Source of the DNA: Paraburkholderia gardini
GTDB taxonomy: Bacteria; Pseudomonadota; Gammaproteobacteria; Burkholderiales; Burkholderiaceae
DNA length: 64,000 nucleotides
Direction: 5' to 3'
Assembly (NCBI RefSeq): GCF_907164575.1
Contig: NZ_CAJQYY010000016.1
Coordinates: 62,001 to 126,000, forward strand
The position numbers and the translations under genes were made by a program. Shown one piece after another: positions 16,686 through 24,946 of this stretch (position 1 is its first letter; each line of letters starts with the position of its first letter). Below the pieces are notes generated by a model. It was not told where the DNA came from, did not search any database, and worked only from the letters and a program-made list of their open reading frames with translations.

Positions 16686-17147
16686 ATGTCACGATCCATC
16701 TCGCGGCGCGCTTTCATGGTATTCGCTGGCCTGGCCCTGATGGGCACGTTGAGCCTGGCGCAAGCTGCGCCGGTTTCATTTACGGTGCCGTTGACGGGCG
16801 CCCAACAGGTCCCGCCGGTGCAGACCTCAGGCACTGGCAGCGCTGACCTCACATACGACCCCAGCACGCGGGTCGTAACCTGGAACATCAGCTTCAGCGG
16901 ATTGTCGAGCCAGGCCACGATGGCGCATTTCCACGGCCCCGCCCCGGCCGGCAAAAACGCCGGCGTGAAAGTCTGGCTCTCCCGGAAAGGCAGTATGGAG
17001 ATGACGAGCCCGATCAGCGGCCAGGCCACGCTGTCCCCGGACGACGTCAAGATGTTCGAAGCCGGTGATATGTACATCAACGTTCACACAAAGAACAATC
17101 CGAACGGCGAAATCCGCGGCCAGGTCGTGCCGCCGAAGAGCAACTGA
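16686..17147 (+). CDS. Exported CHRD-domain protein
   Basis: A 153-aa protein. The N-terminus MSRSISRRAFMVFAGLALMG has a twin-arginine-like SRRAFM motif before the hydrophobic core, and cleavage is likely after LSLAQA, so Tat or Sec export to the periplasm is expected. The rest is one CHRD domain (named from chordin): FTVPLTGAQQVPPVQTSGTG, the WNISFSGLSSQATMAHFHGP segment, and the closing YINVHTKNNPNGEIRGQV, all hallmark motifs. The His-rich HFHGP may bind metal. CHRD protein function in bacteria is unknown. It is convergent with a cytochrome b-like gene 44 bases away. Confidence 0.88.
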   Translation: MSRSISRRAFMVFAGLALMGTLSLAQAAPVSFTVPLTGAQQVPPVQTSGTGSADLTYDPSTRVVTWNISFSGLSSQATMAHFHGPAPAGKNAGVKVWLSRKGSMEMTSPISGQATLSPDDVKMFEAGDMYINVHTKNNPNGEIRGQVVPPKSN

Positions 17148-17191
17148 CGCAACCCGCGAAGCGGCGCCCTGAGTTCGCGTTCGCGGCAAGC

Positions 17192-17884
17192 TCAGAGATA
17201 AGCCGCGAGCAGCATCACCACGGCAGCGCCGACGCCGAGCGGCAGCAGCGCCAGCAGCGCTGGCGTCTGCCGCGGCGCGTCGATGGATGACGGCAACAGC
17301 TTGTAGCCGGTCAGCATCGGACGCAGCAGGTCGTGTCCCTTCGCTATCGCGTAGAGCGCGATCACGAGCACGTGCAGCGCCACCGCGGCGAGCAGCATAT
17401 CCCAGACAAGCCCGTGCAGCGTCGAGATAGCGTTGGCGAGCCACGCGGGCACCACTTCGCTCAACGGCCCTTCGTCGGCGATGTCGTTGTTGATGTAGAT
17501 CCCGCTCAGCGTCTCGACCAGCAGCAAGGCAAGCAGCAGCAGGACCATCCAGCCGCCGGCCGCATTGTGGCCCACCTGCACATCCGGCTCGCGGCGAAAC
17601 AGGTGCCGCAGATGACGAAGTGCCGCCGCGGGCGACGCCACGAAACTTCGAAACCGCGCGGTCTCACTGCCAAAACAGCCCCACAGCAGCCGGAAAATAA
17701 CCAGCGCGAGCAGCGTCTCACCGACCCGGATGTGCCAGTCAATCCGGTTCAGCTTCAAGGTGACATAGGCCGCCGTGACCAGCATGACCACCAGCCAGTG
17801 AAACAGTCGCACCGACGCATCCCAGACCAGCACGGGGCGGCGGACAGGCTGTGTCGGCGGCGTGACCGGTTCGTGAGCGTCCAT
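17192..17884 (-). CDS. Cytochrome b561-like membrane protein (cytochrome b/b6 domain)
   Basis: A 230-aa integral membrane protein with about four main helices plus a C-terminal one. Heme-type histidines appear in RLFHWLVVMLVTAAYV (helix 1), in RIDWHIRVGETLLALVIF and in LHGLVWDMLLAAVALHVLVI (last core helix), matching the di-heme layout of Ni/Fe-hydrogenase-type cytochrome b subunits. It would transfer electrons between quinol and a periplasmic partner. ATG 17884 (MDAHEPVTPP) is chosen over an upstream start at 17950 that adds an unrelated segment. No hydrogenase or c-type cytochrome gene is nearby, so the partner is unknown. Confidence 0.82.
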   Translation of the reverse strand: MDAHEPVTPPTQPVRRPVLVWDASVRLFHWLVVMLVTAAYVTLKLNRIDWHIRVGETLLALVIFRLLWGCFGSETARFRSFVASPAAALRHLRHLFRREPDVQVGHNAAGGWMVLLLLALLLVETLSGIYINNDIADEGPLSEVVPAWLANAISTLHGLVWDMLLAAVALHVLVIALYAIAKGHDLLRPMLTGYKLLPSSIDAPRQTPALLALLPLGVGAAVVMLLAAYL

Positions 17885-18074
17885 GTGTCGAGCCTCCGTC
17901 CACAAGCGGCCAGGCAGGCCCGCGATGAGCACCACGCCCGGGAATAGCAAAGCGATGACGCAATAGCCCAGTGTTCGGCCGAGCTGGATTGAAGCGGCCA
18001 GGAGGGTCCTTCACCAGCATGACGTCCATATAAAGGGAACATCACCCTCTTTTCCCCAACCGGCACGCCAGGCG

Positions 18075-19013
18075 TCATCTTGTACCCGGAACTTTGTCAT
18101 GGCCTGCCGGGTGGCTCTTTACATGATCGATGAAGGCGCGCAGCTTCGGCATGACCTGCCGGCGGCCTGGATAGTAGAGAAACACTCCCGGTATCACCGG
18201 CGCGAACGGCTCCAGCACGTGCACCAGTTTTCCCGCTCGCAACCCTTCGACGACCATCGGTTCAGGTAGCTGTGCAAGCCCTGTGCCTTCGACTGCCGCG
18301 CCCAGCATGGTGGGAAAATCATGGGCGATGAGAGGACCCGATACGGCGATCTCGATCGCACGGCCGTCGTCGTTGAATGACCATGACGCGAGCGCGCCGC
18401 TGGATCGCCGCCATCGCAAGCATGCGTGCTGGCGCAGATCGTCCGTGCATCTGGGCCGGCTGCGCCCTGCGAAGTAGGCTGGGCTGCCGACGACGACGAG
18501 ACGAAACGGTGGCGTCAACGGTACGGCGACCATGTCGGCATCGACGAACTGGCCCAGCCGGATACCGGCGTCGAACCCTTCCGCTGCAAGATCGATCAGC
18601 TCCTTGCTTGTGGCGATCTCCAGTTCGACCTCGGGATAAGCCTGGCAAAAGGATGCGATCAGTGGTTCCAGCAGGATTGGCACTACGGCGCGCGGCACTG
18701 AAAGACGCAACAATCCGGAGGGCCGCTGGCCGAGTCCACGCGCAACCTCACTCGCGGCGACAAGCTCCTCGAAGGCTGGCTTTGCGTGCGAAAGAAACCG
18801 TTCGCCAGCTTCGGTCAGGCCGACACTACGCGTGGTGCGTATGAAAAGCGCTGCGCCAATGCGCGCTTCAAGTACACGCACCGTCTGACTGATGGCCGAC
18901 GGCGTGACCCCGAGTTCCGCGGCTGCCCGGCGAAAACTGCGATGCTGGGCAACGCTCAGGAACACCTCCACGCCATCGAGCGCGCCCTGCCTGACTGTGA
19001 AGTTCTGCTTCAT
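18075..19013 (-). CDS. LysR-family transcriptional regulator
   Basis: A 312-aa LTTR. VEVFLSVAQHRSFRRAAAEL, GVTPSAISQTVRVLEARIGA and LFIRTTRSVGLTEAGERFL form the DNA-binding domain; the effector domain ends in VFLYYPGRRQVMPKLRAFIDH, typical of the CrgA/PgrR-like group, as is the regulator at 56517. It is divergent from the membrane-protein gene at 19144 with 130 bases between the starts, and is the obvious candidate regulator for 19144-20545. Confidence 0.88.
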   Translation of the reverse strand: MKQNFTVRQGALDGVEVFLSVAQHRSFRRAAAELGVTPSAISQTVRVLEARIGAALFIRTTRSVGLTEAGERFLSHAKPAFEELVAASEVARGLGQRPSGLLRLSVPRAVVPILLEPLIASFCQAYPEVELEIATSKELIDLAAEGFDAGIRLGQFVDADMVAVPLTPPFRLVVVGSPAYFAGRSRPRCTDDLRQHACLRWRRSSGALASWSFNDDGRAIEIAVSGPLIAHDFPTMLGAAVEGTGLAQLPEPMVVEGLRAGKLVHVLEPFAPVIPGVFLYYPGRRQVMPKLRAFIDHVKSHPAGHDKVPGTR

Positions 19014-19143
19014 AGCCCGTCAACATTGTGATGAATAGTCGCTCGCGAGAGGCCATGGTACACCTACGCCTGCAGATGAGGCGTCACGCCGACGTCGACT
19101 CGCAAGCCCTGAACAATCCGCCAGGACCGTGGAGGAACCGCCG

Positions 19144-19974
19144 ATGACCGCAGCCCCTGTTCCTGCTGGTATCGCCTCGCCGCGTCCCGCCTGGCGCGGC
19201 CTGCTCTGGATTGTCCCGCTGACGGTCCTGTGGATTGTGTTGATCTACTGGCAACCGGTTATCCCGGCTAGCGGCGTTCCAACCACGGTCCACCAACTGG
19301 CGGCCCATGGGCTTATCGCGGTCGGGTTGTGGCTGGGCCTCGAAAGCACCGACCTGACGCGGGACCAACGCCGCACGACCTGGCTGGCGGTCATGATCCC
19401 GGACACGCTCTGGTTCGCTGTCGCCTGGAGCGCAGCGATCAATGGCGTCTTCCGCTCGGGCGTCTCACCCTTGCCGTTGTTGCCGCTGGCGATCTTCCTG
19501 CCGGTGATGACCGGCGCGCCGCTGTTGCTGCTGTCGAGACGGATGGGGCAGGTACTCGATGCGATGCCGGCGACATGGCTTGTCGCTCTTCAGCTTTACC
19601 GGGTATTCGGCAGCTGGGCTCTCGCAGCCTGGCTGCATGGGGCGCTGCCCACCGTGTTCGCGTTACCGGCGGGAATTGCCGATGTGTTGACCGGCCTGTT
19701 CGCCGTGCCGGCGGCAATCGCCGTGGCGAGCGGTACGGATCAGGGGCGGAAGGCGGCGATAGCCTGGAACATCTTTGGCCTCGCCGACTTCGCCGTCGCG
19801 ATTACCTTGGGGATGATCACTTCGACCGGCCGGTTCCAGTTGATCGTTCCGGGCGTGCCGGGCATCGGCGCCGGCGCTTATCCGGATGTGCTGACCCCTG
19901 CTTTCGTGGTGCCGGGCTCGATCCTGCTGCACGCGCTGTCGCTGCGCCAGCTGATCCGACGACGCGCCGGCTGA
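19144..19974 (+). CDS. Multi-pass membrane protein of unknown function
   Basis: A 276-aa, very hydrophobic protein with about seven or eight membrane segments: LLWIVPLTVLWIVLIYW, LAAHGLIAVGLWLGL, WLAVMIPDTLWFAVAWS, LPLLPLAIFLPVMTGAPLLLL, PTVFALPAGIADVLTGLFAV, then GLADFAVAITLGMI and a final helix. I do not recognise a named family with certainty; the pattern LxRVFGSWxLxxWLxGxLPxxFALPAGIADVLTGLxA recurs in uncharacterised bacterial membrane proteins. ATG 19144 is chosen because GGAGGA lies seven bases upstream; an in-frame GTG at 19129 overlaps that ribosome-binding site. It is probably co-transcribed with the membrane protein 49 bases downstream. Confidence 0.7.
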   Translation: MTAAPVPAGIASPRPAWRGLLWIVPLTVLWIVLIYWQPVIPASGVPTTVHQLAAHGLIAVGLWLGLESTDLTRDQRRTTWLAVMIPDTLWFAVAWSAAINGVFRSGVSPLPLLPLAIFLPVMTGAPLLLLSRRMGQVLDAMPATWLVALQLYRVFGSWALAAWLHGALPTVFALPAGIADVLTGLFAVPAAIAVASGTDQGRKAAIAWNIFGLADFAVAITLGMITSTGRFQLIVPGVPGIGAGAYPDVLTPAFVVPGSILLHALSLRQLIRRRAG

Positions 19975-20023
19975 TCTCGTTCCTGTCCTTCAATGCGCCA
20001 GACCACACGTAACAGGAGGCAAC

Positions 20024-20545
20024 ATGTCAACGGAACGTCTCTTCCAGGTGCATCTCGTTCTGGGGTATCTCGCGTGGCTGCTTTGCCTGCGCGTATATGT
20101 CTGGCCCAGGCTCAAATCGATGGACCCGTTCGAAGCACAACGCGCCATCGCCACCTTGCACAGCTTCCGTTTCTTCGGGCTGGTCTTCATCCTGCCGGGC
20201 GTCGTCAGTCCCCATCTGCCTGCCAGCTTCGCCGTGTTCGCCGCATACGGTGACTTCGCAACGGGAGTTCTGGCGATGCTGGCGCTACTCACAGCACGGA
20301 TACGCCCACTCTTCTGGTTGTTCGTCGTAGCCTTCAATCTTGTGGGAGCGACCGACCTCATCCTCGACTACTACCACGCTATCCAGTCCGGTCTTCCCGC
20401 GCGTGCGGGAGAGTTCGGCGCCACGTACGCGATTCCGGTCATCTACGTGCCTGTGCTGATGATCACGCATATTGCCGCCTTCTATCTGCTGCTGCGCCCT
20501 CAGCCCAGGCCGGCCCGGAGCTATTTATCCTTCCGCAAGCCATGA
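20024..20545 (+). CDS. Small membrane protein of unknown function
   Basis: A 173-aa protein with about five hydrophobic helices: FQVHLVLGYLAWLLCLRVYVW, FRFFGLVFILPGVVSPHLP, GDFATGVLAMLALLTARI, LFWLFVVAFNLVGATDLILDYY and IPVIYVPVLMITHIAAFYLLL. The ILDYYHAI segment between helices is polar. I do not recognise the family. A GGAGG ribosome-binding site lies just before ATG 20024, and it follows the preceding membrane-protein gene by 49 bases, so both probably belong to the unit controlled by the LysR at 18075. Two unknown membrane proteins of this type suggest a small membrane complex, which is inference. Confidence 0.65.
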   Translation: MSTERLFQVHLVLGYLAWLLCLRVYVWPRLKSMDPFEAQRAIATLHSFRFFGLVFILPGVVSPHLPASFAVFAAYGDFATGVLAMLALLTARIRPLFWLFVVAFNLVGATDLILDYYHAIQSGLPARAGEFGATYAIPVIYVPVLMITHIAAFYLLLRPQPRPARSYLSFRKP

Positions 20546-20836
20546 CATGACCAAAACGTGGCTTGCTGCCAGCAGGCGGCGATGACCGAAAGACGTTTCT
20601 GCATGCTCTTGAGCATGTTGAGCGCGGGCAGCGTTCAATCCGGTGATGCTGCCCGGGCGGAATGCCGGGCGTCGCGATATCGGCCGCACGGATCCATGCC
20701 GCCAACTCGATGTGACGTGCGCGCTGAAGGTCCGCTTTTGCGCCGCACGGTTGTCTGCGCGGTTGCCTCCTTTGGGCCGAGCCCGGCCAGGCCAGCTACC
20801 AGCGGACCGTTGGCAACCAACCTCGAACGGGCACCG

Positions 20837-21562
20837 TCATAACAGCCGCAAGCCGCCGTCGCACTCGATCACCGCGCCCGTCATGAAGGTGTTCTCCATC
20901 AGGAACTGCAGCGCATGCGCGATGTCCTCGGCATGGCCGACGCGTCGCACCGGCAGGGTTTCGGCCTGCTGGCGGAACAGGTCCTCCTTGATGTCGGTGG
21001 GGAATCTGTCCCACCAGGCGGTATCGACCACGCCGGGTGAAACGGCGTTGACGCGCAGCGGCGACAGTTCGCGCGCAAGCGTGCCGATCATGCTTTCGAG
21101 CGCGCCGTTGATCGCGCCCAGTCCCGCAGTGCCGGGATTGGCAATACGCGCGGAAATGGCGGTCAGGAATGTCAAACTGCCGTCGCGGCGCAGGGACGGC
21201 AGGCCAGCTTGCGCGGCTTCGAGCTGCGGCCAGAACTTGGCCTCGAAGCCGCGACGCAAGGAAGCCAGATCGAGTGCGTTGAACTGGCCTGCGCCCTCGC
21301 CGCCGGAGAGCGTTAGCACCAGATGATCGATGCGACCCAGGCGGTCGAAGAAACGGTCGAGCGCAGCGCGGTCGGTGCAGTCGAGCGCTTCGCCGGTGAC
21401 ACGCCCACTTCCCTGAAGGCCGGCGAGCACCTTGTCCAGTTTGACCCGGTCTCGGCCGACCGCCACGACGTGCGCACCGGTTTCCTTCAGCCGCGCCACC
21501 GTCGCCAGCCCCATGCCCGACGACCCACCCAATACGACGACTTTCTGATCTTGCCAATCCAT
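20837..21562 (-). CDS. SDR-family protein lacking the catalytic Tyr/Lys
   Basis: A 241-aa Rossmann-fold protein. The NAD(P)-binding VVLGGSSGMGLATVARL is intact near residues 9-25, and RVNAVSPGVVDTAWWDRF and the C-terminal GAVIECDGGLRLL are normal SDR elements. At the active site, however, the usual YxxxK aligns with LGAIN (residues 148-152), so Tyr is replaced by Leu and Lys by Asn, and the NNAG motif reads LSGG. Ser137 remains. The protein may bind cofactor without classical SDR catalysis. ATG 21562 is chosen for the standard N-terminus. It is divergent from the LysR at 21682. Confidence 0.82.
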   Translation of the reverse strand: MDWQDQKVVVLGGSSGMGLATVARLKETGAHVVAVGRDRVKLDKVLAGLQGSGRVTGEALDCTDRAALDRFFDRLGRIDHLVLTLSGGEGAGQFNALDLASLRRGFEAKFWPQLEAAQAGLPSLRRDGSLTFLTAISARIANPGTAGLGAINGALESMIGTLARELSPLRVNAVSPGVVDTAWWDRFPTDIKEDLFRQQAETLPVRRVGHAEDIAHALQFLMENTFMTGAVIECDGGLRLL

Positions 21563-21681
21563 GTCGTTGCTCCTGTCGATGAAAGGAGGGGCGTCTGTCA
21601 ATGTGCCGTCACATGTCTTGCAGCGCACCTCATGGCGATAGAATGCGTGTCAGACTCATATCATTCAAATCGTTTATATCG

Positions 21682-22629
21682 ATGCCAAACATCATTGAAA
21701 ATGATTTCAGGCGCTTCGACCTGAACCTGCTGCTGGCCTTTCGCGCGCTGCTGGAGGAGCGCAGCGTCACGCGCGCCGCGCAGCGGCTCTTCCTCGGCCA
21801 GCCGGCGGTGAGTGGCGCGCTCAAGCGGCTGCGAGAGGCATTCGGCGACGAACTGTTCGTGCGCACCCCGCACGGCATTACGCCGACGTCCCGCGCACTC
21901 GAACTGGCGCGACAGATCGAGCCCTTCCTTCAATCGCTGCATCAGGCGCTCACGCAGCCGCCGGCGTTCGATCCGGCACGCGCGCAGCGCGTGTTTCGCA
22001 TTGGCTTGAGCGATTCGCTTGAGGTCCTGTTGACGCCGGAAATCATGGACCGCCTGGCCACCACGGCGCCCGGCGTGAAGCTGATCGCGCGCTCCACCGA
22101 CTCAACGCGCGCGGCAGCGATGCTCGACGAGGGCACGATCGAACTGGCGATCGGTGTGTTCCCGGAATGCGTGCAGTGGCAGCGGCGCCAGCCGTTGTTT
22201 CAGTGGCGCTTTGTGAGCGTCTACAATCCGCGCCTCGTCAAGAGCCGCCGCAAGCACCTGTCAATGGATGAATTCCTGCGACACCGGCACGTGCTGACTT
22301 CGTTCAGCGCGGGCCTGCACGGCTTTATCGACGAGCAGCTGGCAATACAGGGCCTCAAGCGCGATGTGGTGTTCTCCAGCTCGAATTTCGCGACCAGCCC
22401 GTTCATCGTGCGGCGCACGCCGGCGATCGCCACGGTCCCCGACTTCATCGGCCGCGTCTGGCGCGACACATTGGACCTGGCGATGAGTCCACTGCCATTC
22501 GATGTGCCGCGCTATGAGGTCTCGCTGATGTGGGCTGCCGCGCGGGACCAGGATCCGGGACTCGCGTGGCTGGCGGCGGAGTTCATGAACGCGTTTGGTG
22601 TGGACAGAGCAAGAGCGGCCCATTCTTGA
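21682..22629 (+). CDS. LysR-family transcriptional regulator (NahR/NodD/LeuO-like)
   Basis: A 315-aa LTTR. RRFDLNLLLAFRALLEERSV and TRAAQRLFLGQPAVSGALKRL, then GDELFVRTPHGITPTSRAL, are the N-terminal motifs of the NahR/NodD/SyrM branch (the RxFDLNLL start is diagnostic). The effector domain runs from about residue 105. ATG 21682 places that start correctly; the upstream in-frame ATG at 21601 is too far. It is divergent from the degenerate SDR gene with 119 bases between starts, which contain an AT-rich stretch with ATAT-type half-sites at about 21657-21680. Confidence 0.88.
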   Translation: MPNIIENDFRRFDLNLLLAFRALLEERSVTRAAQRLFLGQPAVSGALKRLREAFGDELFVRTPHGITPTSRALELARQIEPFLQSLHQALTQPPAFDPARAQRVFRIGLSDSLEVLLTPEIMDRLATTAPGVKLIARSTDSTRAAAMLDEGTIELAIGVFPECVQWQRRQPLFQWRFVSVYNPRLVKSRRKHLSMDEFLRHRHVLTSFSAGLHGFIDEQLAIQGLKRDVVFSSSNFATSPFIVRRTPAIATVPDFIGRVWRDTLDLAMSPLPFDVPRYEVSLMWAAARDQDPGLAWLAAEFMNAFGVDRARAAHS

Positions 22630-22912
22630 TGCAGGCGTTATGCGACAGCGCACAGCGTTCCCCGGAATTCCGCGATGAACTTTTTCGCGAATGGCCGTTT
22701 TAAGTCGACAGGGAAGCTCGTCGTCGGATCGCGTTCGGCCATCTTCGGTCCCTGGTCACTGCATCTGCACCGACATTCGAACGTCGACTATGCGTTGCAC
22801 TGCGGACATCAACTTGTCTATCGTGTTTGCAGTCTCGTTGGGTTCCTGTGAAGAAGGGGAGTTACAAGAGACAATCGCCCACTCAATTGGACATCACCTG
22901 ATAGACGCGCAT

Positions 22913-23467
22913 TTAGTCCAGAGCTGCTCGCACCTCACGAAGAATCTCTTCCGAAAGTTCAGGGTCATCAACCGCGCGAGCCAGAATGATGGCTCCGACG
23001 ATGCTCGAAAGCGTATGAATCGCATCGCGACGGGCATTTTTCTTTTTTGCCTTTGCAAGTGGCTCGGCTAGACCTCTGAGCGTACCCTCCACATGCCGCG
23101 TGAATGCGGGTTGAGCCGCAGGCTCGCGCGCAATCTCGCTCCCCAATGCTGCGATCAGGCATCCGTTTCCCCTCTCGTCGCGGTGTTGTTCAGTGAGATA
23201 TCCGTCGACATATTGAGTCATTGACCCACCAGAGGCCGCACTTTCCTTCATGAAGTCGAGCGCTTTGGCCGATGCATCTTCAATGCTCTCCGAAATCAGA
23301 TTCTCCTTCGACTCGAAGTGATTGTAGAAGGCGCCGTGTGTAAGCCCCGTCGCCTTCATGATCTCGCTGAGGCTGACCCCGGAAAATCCGCGCTCGCGAA
23401 AGAGAATGGAAGCTTGTTCGAGGATGCGGGCATGCTTCTCCGCGGTCTCCTCTGGTGGGTAACGCAT
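22913..23467 (-). CDS. TetR-family transcriptional repressor
   Basis: A 184-aa regulator. HARILEQASILFRERGFSGVSL and SEIMKATGLTHGAFYNHFESK are the canonical TetR helix-turn-helix (the YNHF motif is diagnostic); the C-terminal ligand domain includes DERGNGCLIAALGSEIAREP, seen in the AcrR/NemR-like branch that responds to electrophiles or xenobiotics. ATG 23467 is preceded by GGAGGACG. It is divergent from the NmrA-like gene at 23679, and a perfect 11-base inverted repeat lies between them, fitting a TetR operator controlling both. Confidence 0.88.
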   Translation of the reverse strand: MRYPPEETAEKHARILEQASILFRERGFSGVSLSEIMKATGLTHGAFYNHFESKENLISESIEDASAKALDFMKESAASGGSMTQYVDGYLTEQHRDERGNGCLIAALGSEIAREPAAQPAFTRHVEGTLRGLAEPLAKAKKKNARRDAIHTLSSIVGAIILARAVDDPELSEEILREVRAALD

Positions 23468-23516
23468 ACGTCCTCCGGAAAAATGGCAAGAAAGGTGTTG
23501 ACGACAAACAGTATAT

Positions 23517-23547
23517 CCATCATGCTTCATTATCGAAAGCATGATGG
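23517..23547. promoter_or_regulatory. Candidate TetR operator: perfect 11-base inverted repeat
   Basis: CCATCATGCTT (23517-23527) and AAGCATGATGG (23537-23547) are perfect complements around a nine-base spacer. A second overlapping dyad, CATGA-N6-TCATG, runs 23540-23555. The repeat lies 50 bases from the TetR start and about 130 from the NmrA-like start. Confidence 0.5.
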
Positions 23548-23678
23548 TTGTCATGTTTGAGTGTTGCCCTTTCGGACGGACCGTCGATCGTGCGCTTTAT
23601 AACATGATGACCATACTGCTTGAGTGGCAATTGCGGCATGCAGGCTTTGGCCAGGTTCCTTAAACTTTCGAGGTCTAT

Positions 23679-24542
23679 ATGAAGAAATTTCTCGTCACGG
23701 GTTCCACTGGCGCTACGGGCGCTCCCACCGTTCGCTTCCTGCTGGAGAACGGCCACCAGGTCGTCGCTCTTGTTCGCCGCGAAGACAACCGCTCGAAGGC
23801 ACTGAAGGAACTGGGCGCGGAAATCGTGCTCGGTGACATGCTGAAGATCGAAGATGTCCGTGGCACGATGAAGGGTGTCGACGGCGCGTACTTCTGCTAT
23901 CCGCTGACCCAGGGCGCAGTCGAAGCAACGGCGATCTTTGCTCAGGCTGCCAGCGAGCACAATGTGAAGCAGATCGTGTACATGTCGCACCGGCAGTCGC
24001 GCTCGCACGCACGCAGTCCGGCAACGATGAATCACTGGCTCTCCGAGCAGATCCTCGACCGCTCGGGCGTTCCGACCGCGCATCTGCGAGTCAACTTCTT
24101 CTCCGAATGGATGCTGTACACGGCGGCTGAAATCCGTGCCGGCCGTTATCTGACGCCGTTTGACCCGGAAAGCCGCTTCGTGCCCATCGCCGCTGTCGAC
24201 ATCGCACGTGTCGTTGTAAAGATTCTCGAGAATCCCGACGCGTTCGGTAGCAAGGTCATCCCGGTCACGGGCTCGCGTGAAGTGAGCCACATCGAACTGG
24301 CAGGCATCCTCGCGACCACGCTTGGAAAGGACGTGCGCTTCGAGCAGGTCACGCCGGACGAATTCGTCAAGATCCTCGGCTGGGATGGCGATCCTTCATT
24401 TGCGATCCATTTCAAGGCGATCAAGGTCGATCAGCAGGAACAGTTGCTGGCGGGCGTCGACAACAGCGCGGCTGAAATCGTTGGTCAGCCGCTGACGACG
24501 CCGGAACAGTTCATCGAACAGCATCGTCAACTCCTGGCGTAA
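23679..24542 (+). CDS. NmrA-like NAD(P)-binding protein
   Basis: A 287-aa atypical SDR. The N-terminal MKKFLVTGSTGATGAPTVRF has the GxxGxxG nucleotide-binding loop; VVALVRREDNRSKALKELGA and the acidic EIVLGDMLKIEDV follow the NmrA/quinone-oxidoreductase-like pattern, and GVDGAYFCYPL is typical. Members include NAD(P)H-dependent quinone reductases (QorB) and redox sensors. There is no YxxxK motif, as usual for this family. GGTC-poor spacing makes the ribosome-binding site weak, but the N-terminus fits. Divergence from a TetR gene resembles electrophile- or quinone-responsive reductase pairs. Confidence 0.83.
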   Translation: MKKFLVTGSTGATGAPTVRFLLENGHQVVALVRREDNRSKALKELGAEIVLGDMLKIEDVRGTMKGVDGAYFCYPLTQGAVEATAIFAQAASEHNVKQIVYMSHRQSRSHARSPATMNHWLSEQILDRSGVPTAHLRVNFFSEWMLYTAAEIRAGRYLTPFDPESRFVPIAAVDIARVVVKILENPDAFGSKVIPVTGSREVSHIELAGILATTLGKDVRFEQVTPDEFVKILGWDGDPSFAIHFKAIKVDQQEQLLAGVDNSAAEIVGQPLTTPEQFIEQHRQLLA

Positions 24543-24946
24543 AGGGTGATACGCCGTCAGTCTCGGGTGGGCATCGCGTCGTAAAGAGCGGGACGAGCGC
24601 CTCGTATCGGGAGGATTCTCCCTTTTGCGGAAGCGTGTGTCTTTGCACTCGCAACGACGGATCAGGGAATGTCGCCGTTCCTCTCGCCGCATTGGGCATG
24701 TCCGGAACAGGAACAGGACGGCCAGATATGGCCGTCGCCACAATCATGTCGATTCTCACCCTAAACTCCTCTGTCGAAGTCTTTCGTCACCCGAACGCTG
24801 AACCGGGGACCGCTGCTCGCCACGACGTGACGGTCCGCCAGAAGACTCCGGACCGCCGAGCATCGTCTTCAAGTCGTTCGATATTTTCTGGATCCAGATT
24901 GTCTACGTCTCCATTGATCCATGCGGCAGCACCCCAGCAGTCGTGA
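24543..24946. other. Intergenic region between convergent genes, nothing recognised
   Basis: These 404 bases lie between the 3' ends of the NmrA-like and permease genes. Several open frames exist but none resembles a protein. A six-base stem, GGCGTA/TACGCC (about 24537-24556), straddles the NmrA-like stop and has no T tract. Confidence 0.6.

Noticed and set aside
22691-23071. Plus-strand frame downstream of the LysR at 21682
   Set aside because: It is largely the complement of the TetR gene and contains no recognisable domain.
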